A DNA stretch of 64,000 nt from Brevundimonas sp. (GCF_013912005.1 NZ_JACESB010000002.1:62001-126000); one strand, 5' to 3'. Numbered from the stretch's first letter, positions 39,314 to 47,140 are shown. Made by a program: numbers and translations. The notes: generated from the sequence alone by a model not told the origin.

Positions 39314-40762
39314 CTACCGCAGCGCCAGCGTCACCTGTTTGATGTCGACGTACTCGTCGATCCCGTGAATCGAGCCCTCCCGGCCGTAGCCGGACTGCTT
39401 GACCCCGCCGAAGGGGGCGACGGCGGTGGAGATGAGGCCGGTGTTGACGCCGCACATGCCGGCCTGGATGCCCCGCCCCATGCGCATCGCCCGGTCGAGG
39501 TCGCGGGTGAAGACGTAGGAGGCGAGGCCGAACTCGCTGTCGTTGGCCAGGGCCAGAACCTCTTCCTCCGTGTCAAAGGGGAAGACCGGGATCAGCGGAC
39601 CGAAGGTCTCCTCGCGCCGGAACAGGGCGTCGTCGCCGCCGAAGGTCACGGTCGGCTGGAAGAAGCGGCCGCCGAGCGCATGCGGTTCGCCGCCGGTGAG
39701 GATCTCGCCGCCCGAGGCCTTGGTCAGGGCGAGGTGGTCCTGGACCTTGCGCACCGCCTTGTCCTCGATCAGCGGCCCGACCTTCACCCCGGTCTCGAAG
39801 GCGCCGCCGACGGGGATCTGCGACACGGCGTCGGCCAGCCGGCGGGCGAAGTCCCCGGCCACCGAACGCTCGACATAGACGCGGTTGGGGCAGACGCAGG
39901 TCTGGCCCGAGTTGCGGAACTTGCCCTTGATGGTCTCGGCCACGGCGAGGTCGAGGTCGGCGTCGGCGAAGACGATCAGGGGGGCGGCGCCGCCCAGCTC
40001 CATCGACACACGCTTCAGGGTCGGGGCGCACTGCTCGGCCAGCAGCCGGCCGATCGGGGTCGAGCCGGTGAAGCTGAGCTTGCGGATCAGGGGCGAGGCG
40101 GTCAGGACGCCGCCGATGGTCGCGGCGTCGCCGGTGACGATGCTGAGCACGCCCTTGGGCAGGCCGGCCTCACAGGCCAGTTCGGCCAGGGCGAGGGCGG
40201 TGAAGGGGGTCTGGCTGGCCGGCTTGACCACGGCGGTGCAGCCGGCGGCGAGGGCCGGCCCCAGCTTGCGCGTCAGCATGGCCGCCGGGAAATTCCACGG
40301 GGTGATGAAGGCGCACGGCCCGACCGCCTCGCGGAAGGTCAGGATGACGTGGCCCAGCGGGCTGTCCTGGGTCTCGCCGATCAGCCGCTCGGCCTCGCCG
40401 GCGAACCATTTGATGAAGCTGTTGGCGTAGGCGACCTCGCCCTTCGCCTCCTCGAACGGCTTGCCGTTCTCCAGCGCCATCAGGGCCCCGAGGCCCTCGG
40501 CGTTCTCGTCGATCAGCCGGGCCCAGTCGCGCAGGAAGGCGGCGCGCTTGTGCGGATCGGAGCGGGACCAGGCCGGGAAGGCGTCGTGGGCGGCCTGGAT
40601 CGCCCGCTCCGTCTCCGCCGCGCCGAGATCGGGGACATGGCCGATGATCTCGTCCGTGGCCGGGTCGTCCACGGCGATGCGCTTCTCGGCGGTGACGGGT
40701 TCGCCGGCGATCAGGGCGTGCTCGCGCAGCAGCTTCAGGCCGGCGTCTCGGGCGTGGGTCAT
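39314..40762 (-). CDS. gabD: Succinate-semialdehyde dehydrogenase
   Basis: The 482-residue aldehyde dehydrogenase has TPWNFPAAMLTRKLGPALAAGCTAVVKP, SFTGSTPIGRLLAEQ, the catalytic Glu in MELGGAAPLIVFADAD and the Cys in NSGQTCVCPNRVYV. The CVCPNR sequence and GGVKQSGYGREGSIHGIDEY ending are typical of GabD. It oxidises succinate semialdehyde to succinate, feeding the TCA cycle. The MFS gene lies 34 bp upstream on the same strand and may import a related substrate. Confidence 0.92.
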   Translation of the reverse strand: MTHARDAGLKLLREHALIAGEPVTAEKRIAVDDPATDEIIGHVPDLGAAETERAIQAAHDAFPAWSRSDPHKRAAFLRDWARLIDENAEGLGALMALENGKPFEEAKGEVAYANSFIKWFAGEAERLIGETQDSPLGHVILTFREAVGPCAFITPWNFPAAMLTRKLGPALAAGCTAVVKPASQTPFTALALAELACEAGLPKGVLSIVTGDAATIGGVLTASPLIRKLSFTGSTPIGRLLAEQCAPTLKRVSMELGGAAPLIVFADADLDLAVAETIKGKFRNSGQTCVCPNRVYVERSVAGDFARRLADAVSQIPVGGAFETGVKVGPLIEDKAVRKVQDHLALTKASGGEILTGGEPHALGGRFFQPTVTFGGDDALFRREETFGPLIPVFPFDTEEEVLALANDSEFGLASYVFTRDLDRAMRMGRGIQAGMCGVNTGLISTAVAPFGGVKQSGYGREGSIHGIDEYVDIKQVTLALR

Positions 40763-40796
40763 GGCTTCGTCCGGTTCGGGGAGGAACGGAAACGTC

Positions 40797-42464
40797 TCAG
40801 GTGGGGATGGCGTTCAGGTCGCGGCGCCGGGTTTCGGGCAGCCACAGCAGGCTGACCACCACCGCCACCGCCGTGAAGAAGACCGAATACCACAGGCCGA
40901 AGTAGATGTTCCCCGACCAGGCCACCAGGGCGAAGCTGGCCGCCGGCAGCAGGCCGCCGACCCAGCCGGTGCCCACGTTGTAGGGCAGGCTCATCGCCGT
41001 ATAGCGCACCCGCGTGGGGAACAGCTCGACCAGGGCCGCGGCCTGCGGCCCGTAGAGGGCGGTGGCGGCCACCATGAAGATCATCAGGATGGCGAAGACC
41101 AGGGGAAGGTTGATGCGCGCCGGATCGGCCCGCTGCGGGTAGCCCGCGGCGGCCAGGGCGGCCTTGATCCGGCCGTCGACGTCCGCCCGCGCCGCCGCCA
41201 GCGACTCCGGGTCCAGCCCCCGGCCGTCGACCGAGGCCACCTCCGTCGCGCCGACCCGGACCACGGCGACCGATCCGGGCGGGGCGGCGACGTTGGCGTA
41301 GGACACCCCGGCGTTGGACAGCACGCTCTTGGCGATGTCGCAGCTGCTCGAGAAGCTGGCCTTGCCCACTGGGTCGAACTGCAGGGCGCAGGCGGCGGGA
41401 TCGGCCGCCACCGTCACCGGCGCCGCCGCCTGCGCCTCCGCCAGCGCCGGATTGGCCGCGCGGGTGAGGGCGTGGAAGCCGGGGAAGAAGGCGACCAGCG
41501 CCAGGATCATGCCGAACAGCATCACCGGCTTGCGCCCGATGCGGTCGGACAGCCAGCCGAAGAAGACGTAGAGCCCCGCCGAGGCGACGGTCAGCGCCAG
41601 CACCAGCTGGTCGACGGTGTTGGTGTCGACCTTCAGCACCCGCTCCATGAAGAAGCGGGTGTAGAAGTACCCGCAGTACCAGACCGCTCCCTGGGCGATC
41701 ATGATGCCGAACAGGGCCAGCAGCACGAAGCGGCCGTTCCTCCACGTTAGGAAGGCCTCCCGGTAGGGGGCGCGATGATCCGCGTCCGAGGCCTCGGCCT
41801 CCATGCGGCGGTAGGCGGGGCTCTCGTTGAGGCGCAGCCGGATCCACAGCGAGATGGCCAGCAGCAGGGCCGAGAGCAGGAAGGGAATGCGCCAGCCCCA
41901 GGCGTCGAACGCCTCCGCCCCGACTGCGGCGCGGGTGACGAGGATCACCGTCAGCGCCCCGATCAGGCCGAAGGCGGCGGTGGTCTGGATCCAGCCGGTC
42001 AGGTAGCCGCGACGGCCCGGCGGGGCATGCTCGGCGACATAGATGGCGGCGCCCCCGTACTCGCCGCCGAGGGCGAACCCCTGCAGCATGCGCATGACCA
42101 GCAGCAGGATCGGCGCTGCGACGCCGATCTGGCCGTAGTCCGGCAGCAGGCCGATCGCCACGGTCGCCAGTCCCATCAGGGTGATGGTGACGAGGAAGGT
42201 CGTCTTGCGTCCGGTGCGGTCGCCGAACCAGCCGAACACCAGGGCCCCGAGCGGCCGCACCACGAAGCCGAGCCCGAAGGTCAGCAGGGCCATGATGTAG
42301 GCCACCGTCTCCCCGGCGTCGGCGAAGAAGTGCCGCGCGATGACCGTCGCCAGCGAGCCGAAGACGAAGAAGTCGTACCATTCGAACGCCGTGCCGGCCG
42401 CGGAGGCGGTCACCACCGTGCGCAGACCGGGTTCCTTCCCGGCGTCATCCCTTGTCGCCGTCAC
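40797..42464 (-). CDS. MFS transporter, metabolite:H+ symporter (MHS) family
   Basis: The GTG at 42464 follows GGGGGAGG and gives 555 residues. MHS signatures are TVVTASAAGTAFEWYDFFVFGSLA, RPLGALVFGWFGDRTGRKTTFLVTITLMG and the mid-loop DRIGRKPVML. Twelve membrane helices are expected. An insertion of about 115 residues between helices around TM8 and TM9 (ALAEAQAAAPVTV to QRADPARI) contains two Cys and is probably periplasmic; ordinary MHS permeases are about 430 residues. Related proteins carry dicarboxylates, shikimate or proline. The substrate is unknown. Confidence 0.88.
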   Translation of the reverse strand: MTATRDDAGKEPGLRTVVTASAAGTAFEWYDFFVFGSLATVIARHFFADAGETVAYIMALLTFGLGFVVRPLGALVFGWFGDRTGRKTTFLVTITLMGLATVAIGLLPDYGQIGVAAPILLLVMRMLQGFALGGEYGGAAIYVAEHAPPGRRGYLTGWIQTTAAFGLIGALTVILVTRAAVGAEAFDAWGWRIPFLLSALLLAISLWIRLRLNESPAYRRMEAEASDADHRAPYREAFLTWRNGRFVLLALFGIMIAQGAVWYCGYFYTRFFMERVLKVDTNTVDQLVLALTVASAGLYVFFGWLSDRIGRKPVMLFGMILALVAFFPGFHALTRAANPALAEAQAAAPVTVAADPAACALQFDPVGKASFSSSCDIAKSVLSNAGVSYANVAAPPGSVAVVRVGATEVASVDGRGLDPESLAAARADVDGRIKAALAAAGYPQRADPARINLPLVFAILMIFMVAATALYGPQAAALVELFPTRVRYTAMSLPYNVGTGWVGGLLPAASFALVAWSGNIYFGLWYSVFFTAVAVVVSLLWLPETRRRDLNAIPT

Positions 42465-42565
42465 CGGCCGCCTCCCCCGCAGGGCGCCGTCTGCGGGCGC
42501 CTCGGCCGGGATGCTAGTGGGCCCCGCCGGCCGCGCAAGAGGCCGAACGGCGTTCCGGACAGGCG

Positions 42566-42602
42566 AAGGCCCGCCGGCGGGGGGTCCGGCGGGCCTTCTT
42601 CT
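42566..42602. terminator. Terminator hairpin below the entericidin gene
   Basis: AAGGCCCGCCGG, eight-base loop, exact complement, then CTTCTTC on the plus strand. It lies 50 bp past the entericidin stop on the minus strand and before the MFS start, so it isolates the stress genes from the transporter. Confidence 0.7.
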
Positions 42603-42652
42603 CAACCGGGCCGCATGTCGGGGGAGGCAGCGGCCCGGGAAGGGGAATCAGG

Positions 42653-42790
42653 TCAGTTGCTGGCGTCCTCGGCCGCGTCGGTGACCGCCTCGCCGGCGGC
42701 CGAGGCGTCGCGGCCGACGCCCGAAATGGTGTTGCAGGCGGCCGTCGTCAGGGCGGCGGCGGCGGCGATGAGGATGAAAACCTTGCGCAT
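42653..42790 (-). CDS. Entericidin-family small lipoprotein
   Basis: This 45-residue gene encodes MRKVFILIAAAAALTTAAC, a signal peptide with lipobox before C19. The sequence NTISGVGRDASAAGEAVTDAAEDASN follows, which is the entericidin A/B pattern (CNTxxGxGxD...G.A...A). Entericidins are tiny membrane lipoproteins; EcnB is linked to stationary-phase lysis, and homologues are GSR targets in several alphaproteobacteria. GGAGACGCCAAG precedes the ATG. A perfect EcfG promoter lies 42-66 bp upstream, inside phyK. Confidence 0.88.
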   Translation of the reverse strand: MRKVFILIAAAAALTTAACNTISGVGRDASAAGEAVTDAAEDASN

Positions 42791-42829
42791 CTTGGCGTCT
42801 CCAGAGGGCCGGGGAGGGCGTCTGGCGTA

Positions 42830-44599
42830 TCAACGTCGCGGCTGCGGCGGGGTTCCGACGTCGGCGGGATCGACCGGGACGACGGCCTCGGGCGTGGCGA
42901 AGGTCATCCGCGCCAGGGTCCCGCCGCCCGGCGCCGCGAGGATCTCCACCTCGCCGCGCAACTGCTTGGCGAAGGCGCCCATCAGGGTGCGGCCGACGCC
43001 GGCGCGCAGGGTCTCGGTGACGCCGGGGCCGTCGTCCTCGACCTCCAGCACGCTGGTTTCGCCCTTGACCCGGAAGCGCACCTTCAGCGCGCCGCCGCGG
43101 CCGGCGAAGGCGTGCTTCTGCGCATTGGTGACCGCCTCCACCAGCCACAGGGCCAGCGGCGCCAGCTTGTCCGGATCGACGACCAGCGAATCCGCTTCCA
43201 CCGAGGAGGTCACCAGATGGCCGCGGCCGCTTTCCCCGGCGATCAGCTGCCCGACCAGCTCGGTCAGGAAGATGCGGGCGTCGGCATAGCGCAGGTCGTC
43301 GCTCTGGTAGAGGGTGCGGTAGATCAGGGCGAGGGCCGAGATGCGCTGGCGCGTGTCCCCGACGGCCGCCCTGGCGGGCTCGTCCTTCAGCGCCCGCTGC
43401 TGCATCGACAGCAGCGAGGAAATGATCTGCAGGTTGTTCTTCACCCGGTGGTGGATCTCGCGCATCAGCGCGTCCTTCTCCGCCAGCGAGGCGAGCAGGG
43501 CGGCGTCGCGGGTGGTGATGGTCTCGGCCAGGTCGTCGAGGGTGCGGGCGAGCACGCGAATCTCCGCCGGCGCGTTGACGGCCTGGACCGGGCGGACGGT
43601 GAAGCGCCCGCGGGCGTAGATGGAGGCGACCCGCTCCAGATAGTCCAGCCAGCGGACGATGATGCGCTCACTGACCAGCATCACCATGGCGAAGGCGGCG
43701 AGCCAGGCGGCGAGCGGAAGCAGCAGCAACCCGACCGGATTGAGTCGCGCCCACGACAACAGGCCCGGCGCCGGGGCCGACAGCAGGGCGTAGACGTCCC
43801 GTCCCGCCAGCGCCGCGCCGGCGAACACCCGACGCCCGTCCGCCGTATCGGCCTCGAACACCGCCGACCCGCTCTCCCGCGCCCGGTCGACCCAGCCGGT
43901 GAGTCTCTTGTCGTCGGCGAGATCGAACGCCGCCCGGTTCGAGGCGGTCAGGATGGCGCCGGAGGCGTCGGTCAGCGCCGTGGCGGAGTCCGGGGGCAGG
44001 GCCGGATCGGCGACGTCCGGCTCCAGCGCCGAGAGCGGAATCAGGGCGAGCATGGCCCCGTCGAAGGCGCCGAGGGGCCGCTCGAGGCGCAGGGCGACGA
44101 TCAGGGCCGGCGGTTCGCCGGGTGCGGCCGGGGCCCGGGCGAGCACGGTGGACTCCCCGGCCCGCAGGCGCCGGAACCAGGGCGTTTCCCGGCTGCGCGT
44201 CAGCCAGGCCGGGGCGCTGCGGGACAGGCCTTCCGACGCGCAGGTGGCGGCGCCGGTGGCGGTCACCCGCGCCAGTCCGTCCAGCCCCTCGAGCCGGTTG
44301 ACCAGGGCCGTCAGGCGCGGCTGGCAGAACACCTCGAGCGCTTCCGGGCGCAGCGCCTGGAGCAGAACGCTGGCGGTGTCGAGACGGGCCTTGGCGCGGG
44401 CCGCTGTGCGCTCGGCGGCCAGCTGCAGGTCCCTGCGCCGTTCGGTGTCCTGCTCGCGGAACTGCGACTGCGCCTGAACGGCCCCCAGGACCAGGATGGG
44501 CAGCAACGCGCCCGCCATGGCGACGCCGAGGCGGAAGCGGATGCCGTGGATGCTCGGGCGGGCCAGTCCCCGGCCGAGCGCGCGTCCGAGCCGGACCAC
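42830..44599 (-). CDS. phyK: GSR sensor histidine kinase, HWE/HisKA_2 type
   Basis: The 589-residue kinase starts with GTG six bases after the ecfG stop. Membrane helices near residues 23-43 and 286-308 enclose a periplasmic sensor domain of about 240 residues (PAS/CHASE-like). A cytoplasmic HAMP-like linker leads to EIHHRVKNNLQIISSLLSMQQR, with the phosphoacceptor probably H384, and an ATPase domain with N-box VEAVTNAQKHAF and VEDDGPGV. Its place in nepR-ecfG-kinase identifies it as the PhyK that phosphorylates PhyR. The signal it senses is unknown. Confidence 0.88.
   Translation of the reverse strand: MVRLGRALGRGLARPSIHGIRFRLGVAMAGALLPILVLGAVQAQSQFREQDTERRRDLQLAAERTAARAKARLDTASVLLQALRPEALEVFCQPRLTALVNRLEGLDGLARVTATGAATCASEGLSRSAPAWLTRSRETPWFRRLRAGESTVLARAPAAPGEPPALIVALRLERPLGAFDGAMLALIPLSALEPDVADPALPPDSATALTDASGAILTASNRAAFDLADDKRLTGWVDRARESGSAVFEADTADGRRVFAGAALAGRDVYALLSAPAPGLLSWARLNPVGLLLLPLAAWLAAFAMVMLVSERIIVRWLDYLERVASIYARGRFTVRPVQAVNAPAEIRVLARTLDDLAETITTRDAALLASLAEKDALMREIHHRVKNNLQIISSLLSMQQRALKDEPARAAVGDTRQRISALALIYRTLYQSDDLRYADARIFLTELVGQLIAGESGRGHLVTSSVEADSLVVDPDKLAPLALWLVEAVTNAQKHAFAGRGGALKVRFRVKGETSVLEVEDDGPGVTETLRAGVGRTLMGAFAKQLRGEVEILAAPGGGTLARMTFATPEAVVPVDPADVGTPPQPRR
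42832..42856 (-). promoter_or_regulatory. EcfG promoter of the entericidin gene, inside phyK
   Basis: On the minus strand GGAAC (42856-42852), 16 bases and CGTT (42835-42832) match the EcfG consensus at every position. It overlaps the last codons of phyK, 42 bp before the entericidin ATG. Confidence 0.8.
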
Positions 44600-44604
44600 C
44601 GCGA

Positions 44605-45213
44605 TCAGTCCCGAACGCTGCTCAGGCGGTCTGCATCGGCGAGAATGGAGCGCATGGCGTCGCCGGCGGCGCGGCCGTCGCGAGCGTAGCCGCCCTTTTC
44701 AAGCGTGGCCTGGAGCGCCTTTCGCGCCCGTGAAACCCGGCTCTTCACGGTGCCCACGGCGCACTGGCAGATCTCCGCCGCCTCCTCGTAGGCGAAGCCG
44801 CCGGCGCCGACGAGGATCAGCGCCTCCCGCTGCTCCTCCGGCAGGGTGGCCAGGGCGAGCCGCAGCTCGTCCAGGGCCACGGGGGATTCGGGATCGTCCA
44901 CCGCGACGAGGGTGCGCTCTGCGGCTTCCTGGTCGAGCTGCGACTGGCGCCAGGAGCGGCGCTTCTCCGAATAGAACTGGTTGCGCAGGATCATGAAGGT
45001 CCACGCCTTCATGTTGGTGCCCATCTGATAGCTGGCGCGGGCGTCCCACGCCTTCATCATGGCGTCCTGGGCCAGGTCGTCCGCGGCGGTGGGGTCGCCG
45101 GTCAGGGTGCGCGCAAACGCCCGCAGGTGCGGGATCAGCCCGACGAGCTCCTTCTTGAAGGCGTCGTCGTCTGCGGAAGGAGGCTTGGGCGGCGGGTTCG
45201 TCGCACCGCTCAT
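44605..45213 (-). CDS. ecfG: General stress ECF sigma factor EcfG/SigT
   Basis: The 202-residue ECF sigma factor has a region 2 (FKKELVGLIPHLRAFARTLTGDPTAADDLAQDAMMKAWDARASYQMGTNMKAWTFMILRNQFYSEKRR) and a region 4 (ALATLPEEQREALILVGAGGFAYEEAAEICQCAVGTVKSRVSRARKAL) typical of EcfG (ECF15). It directs RNA polymerase to GGAAC-N16-CGTT promoters and is held by NepR until PhyR is phosphorylated. The start overlaps nepR by four bases (ATGA). It is called sigT in Caulobacter. Confidence 0.96.
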   Translation of the reverse strand: MSGATNPPPKPPSADDDAFKKELVGLIPHLRAFARTLTGDPTAADDLAQDAMMKAWDARASYQMGTNMKAWTFMILRNQFYSEKRRSWRQSQLDQEAAERTLVAVDDPESPVALDELRLALATLPEEQREALILVGAGGFAYEEAAEICQCAVGTVKSRVSRARKALQATLEKGGYARDGRAAGDAMRSILADADRLSSVRD

Positions 45214-45404
45214 GCGCCGCCCTCGCCGGAGGACCGCTTGTCGGCCCGCCGGAGGATTTCGAGGAACTCGTCCGGCACCGGTTCGTTCACGACTTCATCG
45301 AACATATGCCGCAGCTTGACGCCGATAGCCTGCTGACGAAGGCGCGCTTCCTCCAGGCCGGCCCCCTTGGGCGGCTTGCCCGGCGGGTTGGTTTGGTCTG
45401 TCAT
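45210..45404 (-). CDS. nepR: Anti-sigma factor NepR
   Basis: The 64-residue protein carries the two NepR helices: LRQQAIGVKLRHMFDEVVNEPVPDEFLEILRRADK. It binds EcfG in unstressed cells and is captured by phosphorylated PhyR. The ATG at 45404 is preferred over a longer frame that reads through the promoter. The stop overlaps the ecfG start, which keeps anti-sigma and sigma amounts linked. An exact EcfG promoter lies 42 bp upstream, giving autoregulation. Confidence 0.94.
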   Translation of the reverse strand: MTDQTNPPGKPPKGAGLEEARLRQQAIGVKLRHMFDEVVNEPVPDEFLEILRRADKRSSGEGGA

Positions 45405-45445
45405 CGATAAAACGGTCGCCACCCTGACGCTGTTGTTGAGCCCCA

Positions 45446-45470
45446 AACGCCAGCCTGCCTGGACGGTTCC
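45446..45470 (-). promoter_or_regulatory. EcfG promoter of nepR-ecfG-phyK
   Basis: On the minus strand GGAAC (45470-45466), 16 bases, CGTT (45449-45446), a perfect consensus. It lies back to back with the phyR promoter. Confidence 0.9.
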
Positions 45471-45511
45471 TGTGCCGCAGTGAAAATATGCTCAAGCTTC
45501 GCGGGTCCGGC

Positions 45512-45536
45512 GGAACCGTGGCGGATTTGATACGTT
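45512..45536 (+). promoter_or_regulatory. EcfG promoter of phyR
   Basis: GGAAC (45512-45516), 16 bases, CGTT (45533-45536), a perfect consensus 57 bp before the phyR ATG. Confidence 0.9.
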
Positions 45537-45593
45537 GACCGGGACTGCTGCGGTCTCGCTTCCGGAGGCCGGATTCTGTCGGGGATCTACCGA

Positions 45594-46388
45594 ATGAGCC
45601 TGCTGGCCCGCCTTGCGCCACACCTTCCCTACGTCCGTCGCTACGCGCGGGCGCTGACCGGCGACCAGACCACCGGCGACAACTACGTCCGGGTGGCGCT
45701 GGAGGCGCTCGCCGCGGGCGAACGGCAGCTGCCCGCCGACATGACGCCGCGGGTCGCCCTCTACCACGTGTTCCACGCCATCTGGGCCTCGACGGGCGCC
45801 CGGCTTGAGGACAAGAGCGGCATCGACAACCGCGACGATCCGTCGAACCGGCTGATGCGGATCGCTCCGCGCTCGCGGCAGGCGTTCCTGCTCACCGCGC
45901 TGGAAGGGTTCACGCCTTCGGAAGCCGCCCAGATCCTCGACGCCGACGCCCAGGACGTCGAGCGGCTGATCGGAGAGGCCCAGGCCGACATCGACGCCGA
46001 ACTGGCCACCGACGTGCTGATCATCGAGGACGAGGCGATCATCTCGGCCGACATCGAGAGCCTGGTGAAGGAGCTCGGTCACCGGGTGACCGGCACGGCC
46101 ACCACCCACGACGAAGCGGTCGACGCCGTGGCCCGCCACCGGCCGGGCCTGGTGCTGGCGGATATCCAGCTGGCCGACGGCTCCTCGGGCATCGACGCGG
46201 TCAAGGACATCCTGAAGCGGATCGACGTGCCGGTGATCTTCATCACCGCCTTCCCCGAGCGCCTGCTCACCGGCGAGCGGCCGGAGCCGACCTTCCTGAT
46301 CACCAAGCCCTTCCAGCCTGAGACGGTGAAGGCGGCGATCAGCCAGGCGCTGTTCTTCCATCCGTCCCGCCAGAAGGCCGCCGCCTGA
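45594..46388 (+). CDS. phyR: General stress response regulator PhyR
   Basis: The 264-residue anti-anti-sigma factor has an N-terminal sigma-like domain (residues 1-130: HLPYVRRYARALTGDQTTGDNYVRVALEAL, then LEGFTPSEAAQILDADAQDVERLIGEA). A C-terminal receiver domain follows, with acidic pocket IIEDEAIIS, phosphoacceptor D190 in VLADIQLADGSSG, the Thr in FITAFPERL and the Lys in ITKPF. Phosphorylation exposes the sigma-like domain to bind NepR and free EcfG. It is divergent from nepR and followed by a strong terminator. Confidence 0.97.
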   Translation: MSLLARLAPHLPYVRRYARALTGDQTTGDNYVRVALEALAAGERQLPADMTPRVALYHVFHAIWASTGARLEDKSGIDNRDDPSNRLMRIAPRSRQAFLLTALEGFTPSEAAQILDADAQDVERLIGEAQADIDAELATDVLIIEDEAIISADIESLVKELGHRVTGTATTHDEAVDAVARHRPGLVLADIQLADGSSGIDAVKDILKRIDVPVIFITAFPERLLTGERPEPTFLITKPFQPETVKAAISQALFFHPSRQKAAA

Positions 46389-46416
46389 TCGAGGGCGGCG
46401 ATCCATCCAGGACGTC

Positions 46417-46447
46417 ACGGCCCCGGTCTTGCGACCGGGGCCGTTTC
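46417..46447. terminator. Terminator between phyR and the membrane protein gene
   Basis: A 12-bp perfect stem (46417-46428 with 46433-46444) with a TTGC loop lies between two convergent genes. The U tract is short (TTCCGTT). Confidence 0.75.
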
Positions 46448-46462
46448 CGTTCGGGGCGAGGG

Positions 46463-46831
46463 TTAGCGGTCTTCCACCGGCTCGGACATCACCGTCGGCG
46501 CGTTGACGTTGGGGGCGTCCCCGGTGGGCGGCGAGGTCGGCTCGCCGGTGGCGGTGGTCGGCGCGTCGGCGGTCGGGATCTCGCGCGCCGCCTCGCCCTG
46601 GAAGGCGGCGGCGTCGACCGCCTGGTCGCCGTCGTTGGCGTTGGTCTCGGCCAGCCGGCCGGCCGAGGCGAAATAGATCACCGCGAACGCGATCACGACC
46701 ATGCCGATGGCCCCGAACAGCACCATCATGATGCGCTTTCCGCCCCGGCCCTGGCGGGCGTACTGCGCCTCGACGGGCCGCCCCTCGTGGACGGCGTCGG
46801 CGGATTTGTCGTGCGGAGATTCGTGGCTCAT
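46463..46831 (-). CDS. Single-pass membrane protein, probable GSR target
   Basis: I do not recognise a named family. The 122-residue protein has a charged cytoplasmic N-terminus (MSHESPHDKSADAVHEGRPVEAQYARQGRGGKR), one membrane helix at about residues 34-55 (IMMVLFGAIGMVVIAFAVIYFA), and a disordered Ala/Pro/Thr tail outside. GGGAGGCGATCC precedes the ATG. An exact EcfG promoter lies 36 bp upstream, divergent from the gsrN-like RNA, so it is almost certainly stress-induced. Its job is unknown. Confidence 0.78.
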   Translation of the reverse strand: MSHESPHDKSADAVHEGRPVEAQYARQGRGGKRIMMVLFGAIGMVVIAFAVIYFASAGRLAETNANDGDQAVDAAAFQGEAAREIPTADAPTTATGEPTSPPTGDAPNVNAPTVMSEPVEDR

Positions 46832-46866
46832 GGATCGCCTCCCGGTTCGTTGGGTCAGGCCTGATC

Positions 46867-46891
46867 AACGGGCCGCGAGCGTCGCCGTTCC
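46867..46891 (-). promoter_or_regulatory. EcfG promoter of the membrane protein gene
   Basis: On the minus strand GGAAC (46891-46887), 16 bases, CGTT (46870-46867), a perfect match 36 bp from the start codon at 46831. Confidence 0.85.
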
Positions 46892-46929
46892 GGACTCGCC
46901 GGGCGCGCGAAAAAAATCCCCGACCCGCC

Positions 46930-46954
46930 GGAACCCCGGGGCGGGACCTCCGTT
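46930..46954 (+). promoter_or_regulatory. EcfG promoter of the gsrN-like RNA
   Basis: GGAAC (46930-46934), 16 bases, CGTT (46951-46954), a perfect match. The next plus-strand ORF lies 187 bp away behind a terminator, so the direct product is the short RNA below. Confidence 0.85.
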
Positions 46955-46959
46955 ATCGG

Positions 46960-47076
46960 ACTGCGGAGGCGGCGACGCCCCCCCGACTTGAGACTGGCGA
47001 AAGCCGGTCTGTCGCCTCCGCACCTCATTCTCGATGATGCCACTTCAGGCGGACCTTCGGGTCCGCCTTTTTCTTT
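46960..47076 (+). ncRNA. gsrN: GsrN-like general stress small RNA
   Basis: An exact EcfG promoter is followed about 115 bases later by a strong terminator, with no ORF between. The predicted RNA folds well. Stem TGCGGAGGC (46962-46970) pairs with GCCTCCGCA (47014-47022). It encloses an unpaired C7 run (46978-46984) and an 8-bp hairpin with a GAAA tetraloop (46991-47010). A single-stranded linker (47023-47046) leads to a UUCG-capped terminator. Caulobacter GsrN is a SigT-dependent sRNA whose C-rich 5' loop pairs with mRNAs such as katG. The C7 loop, promoter and position beside phyR-nepR-ecfG fit that RNA. The 5' end is inferred. Confidence 0.75.
47047..47076 (+). terminator. Terminator of the gsrN-like RNA
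   Basis: AGGCGGACC-TTCG-GGTCCGCCT, a 9-bp stem with an extra-stable UUCG loop, followed by TTTTCTTT. Confidence 0.92.
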
Positions 47077-47140
47077 GCCGCTGGACAGGCTGCCGGGGCG
47101 CGGCACTATGCGCGTCCACAAAGAAAACCCGGAGGATCCG

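Noticed and set aside
46988-47140. Upstream extension of the MDR oxidoreductase
   Set aside because: It would translate the sRNA and its terminator; GGAGG before the ATG at 47141 marks the start.
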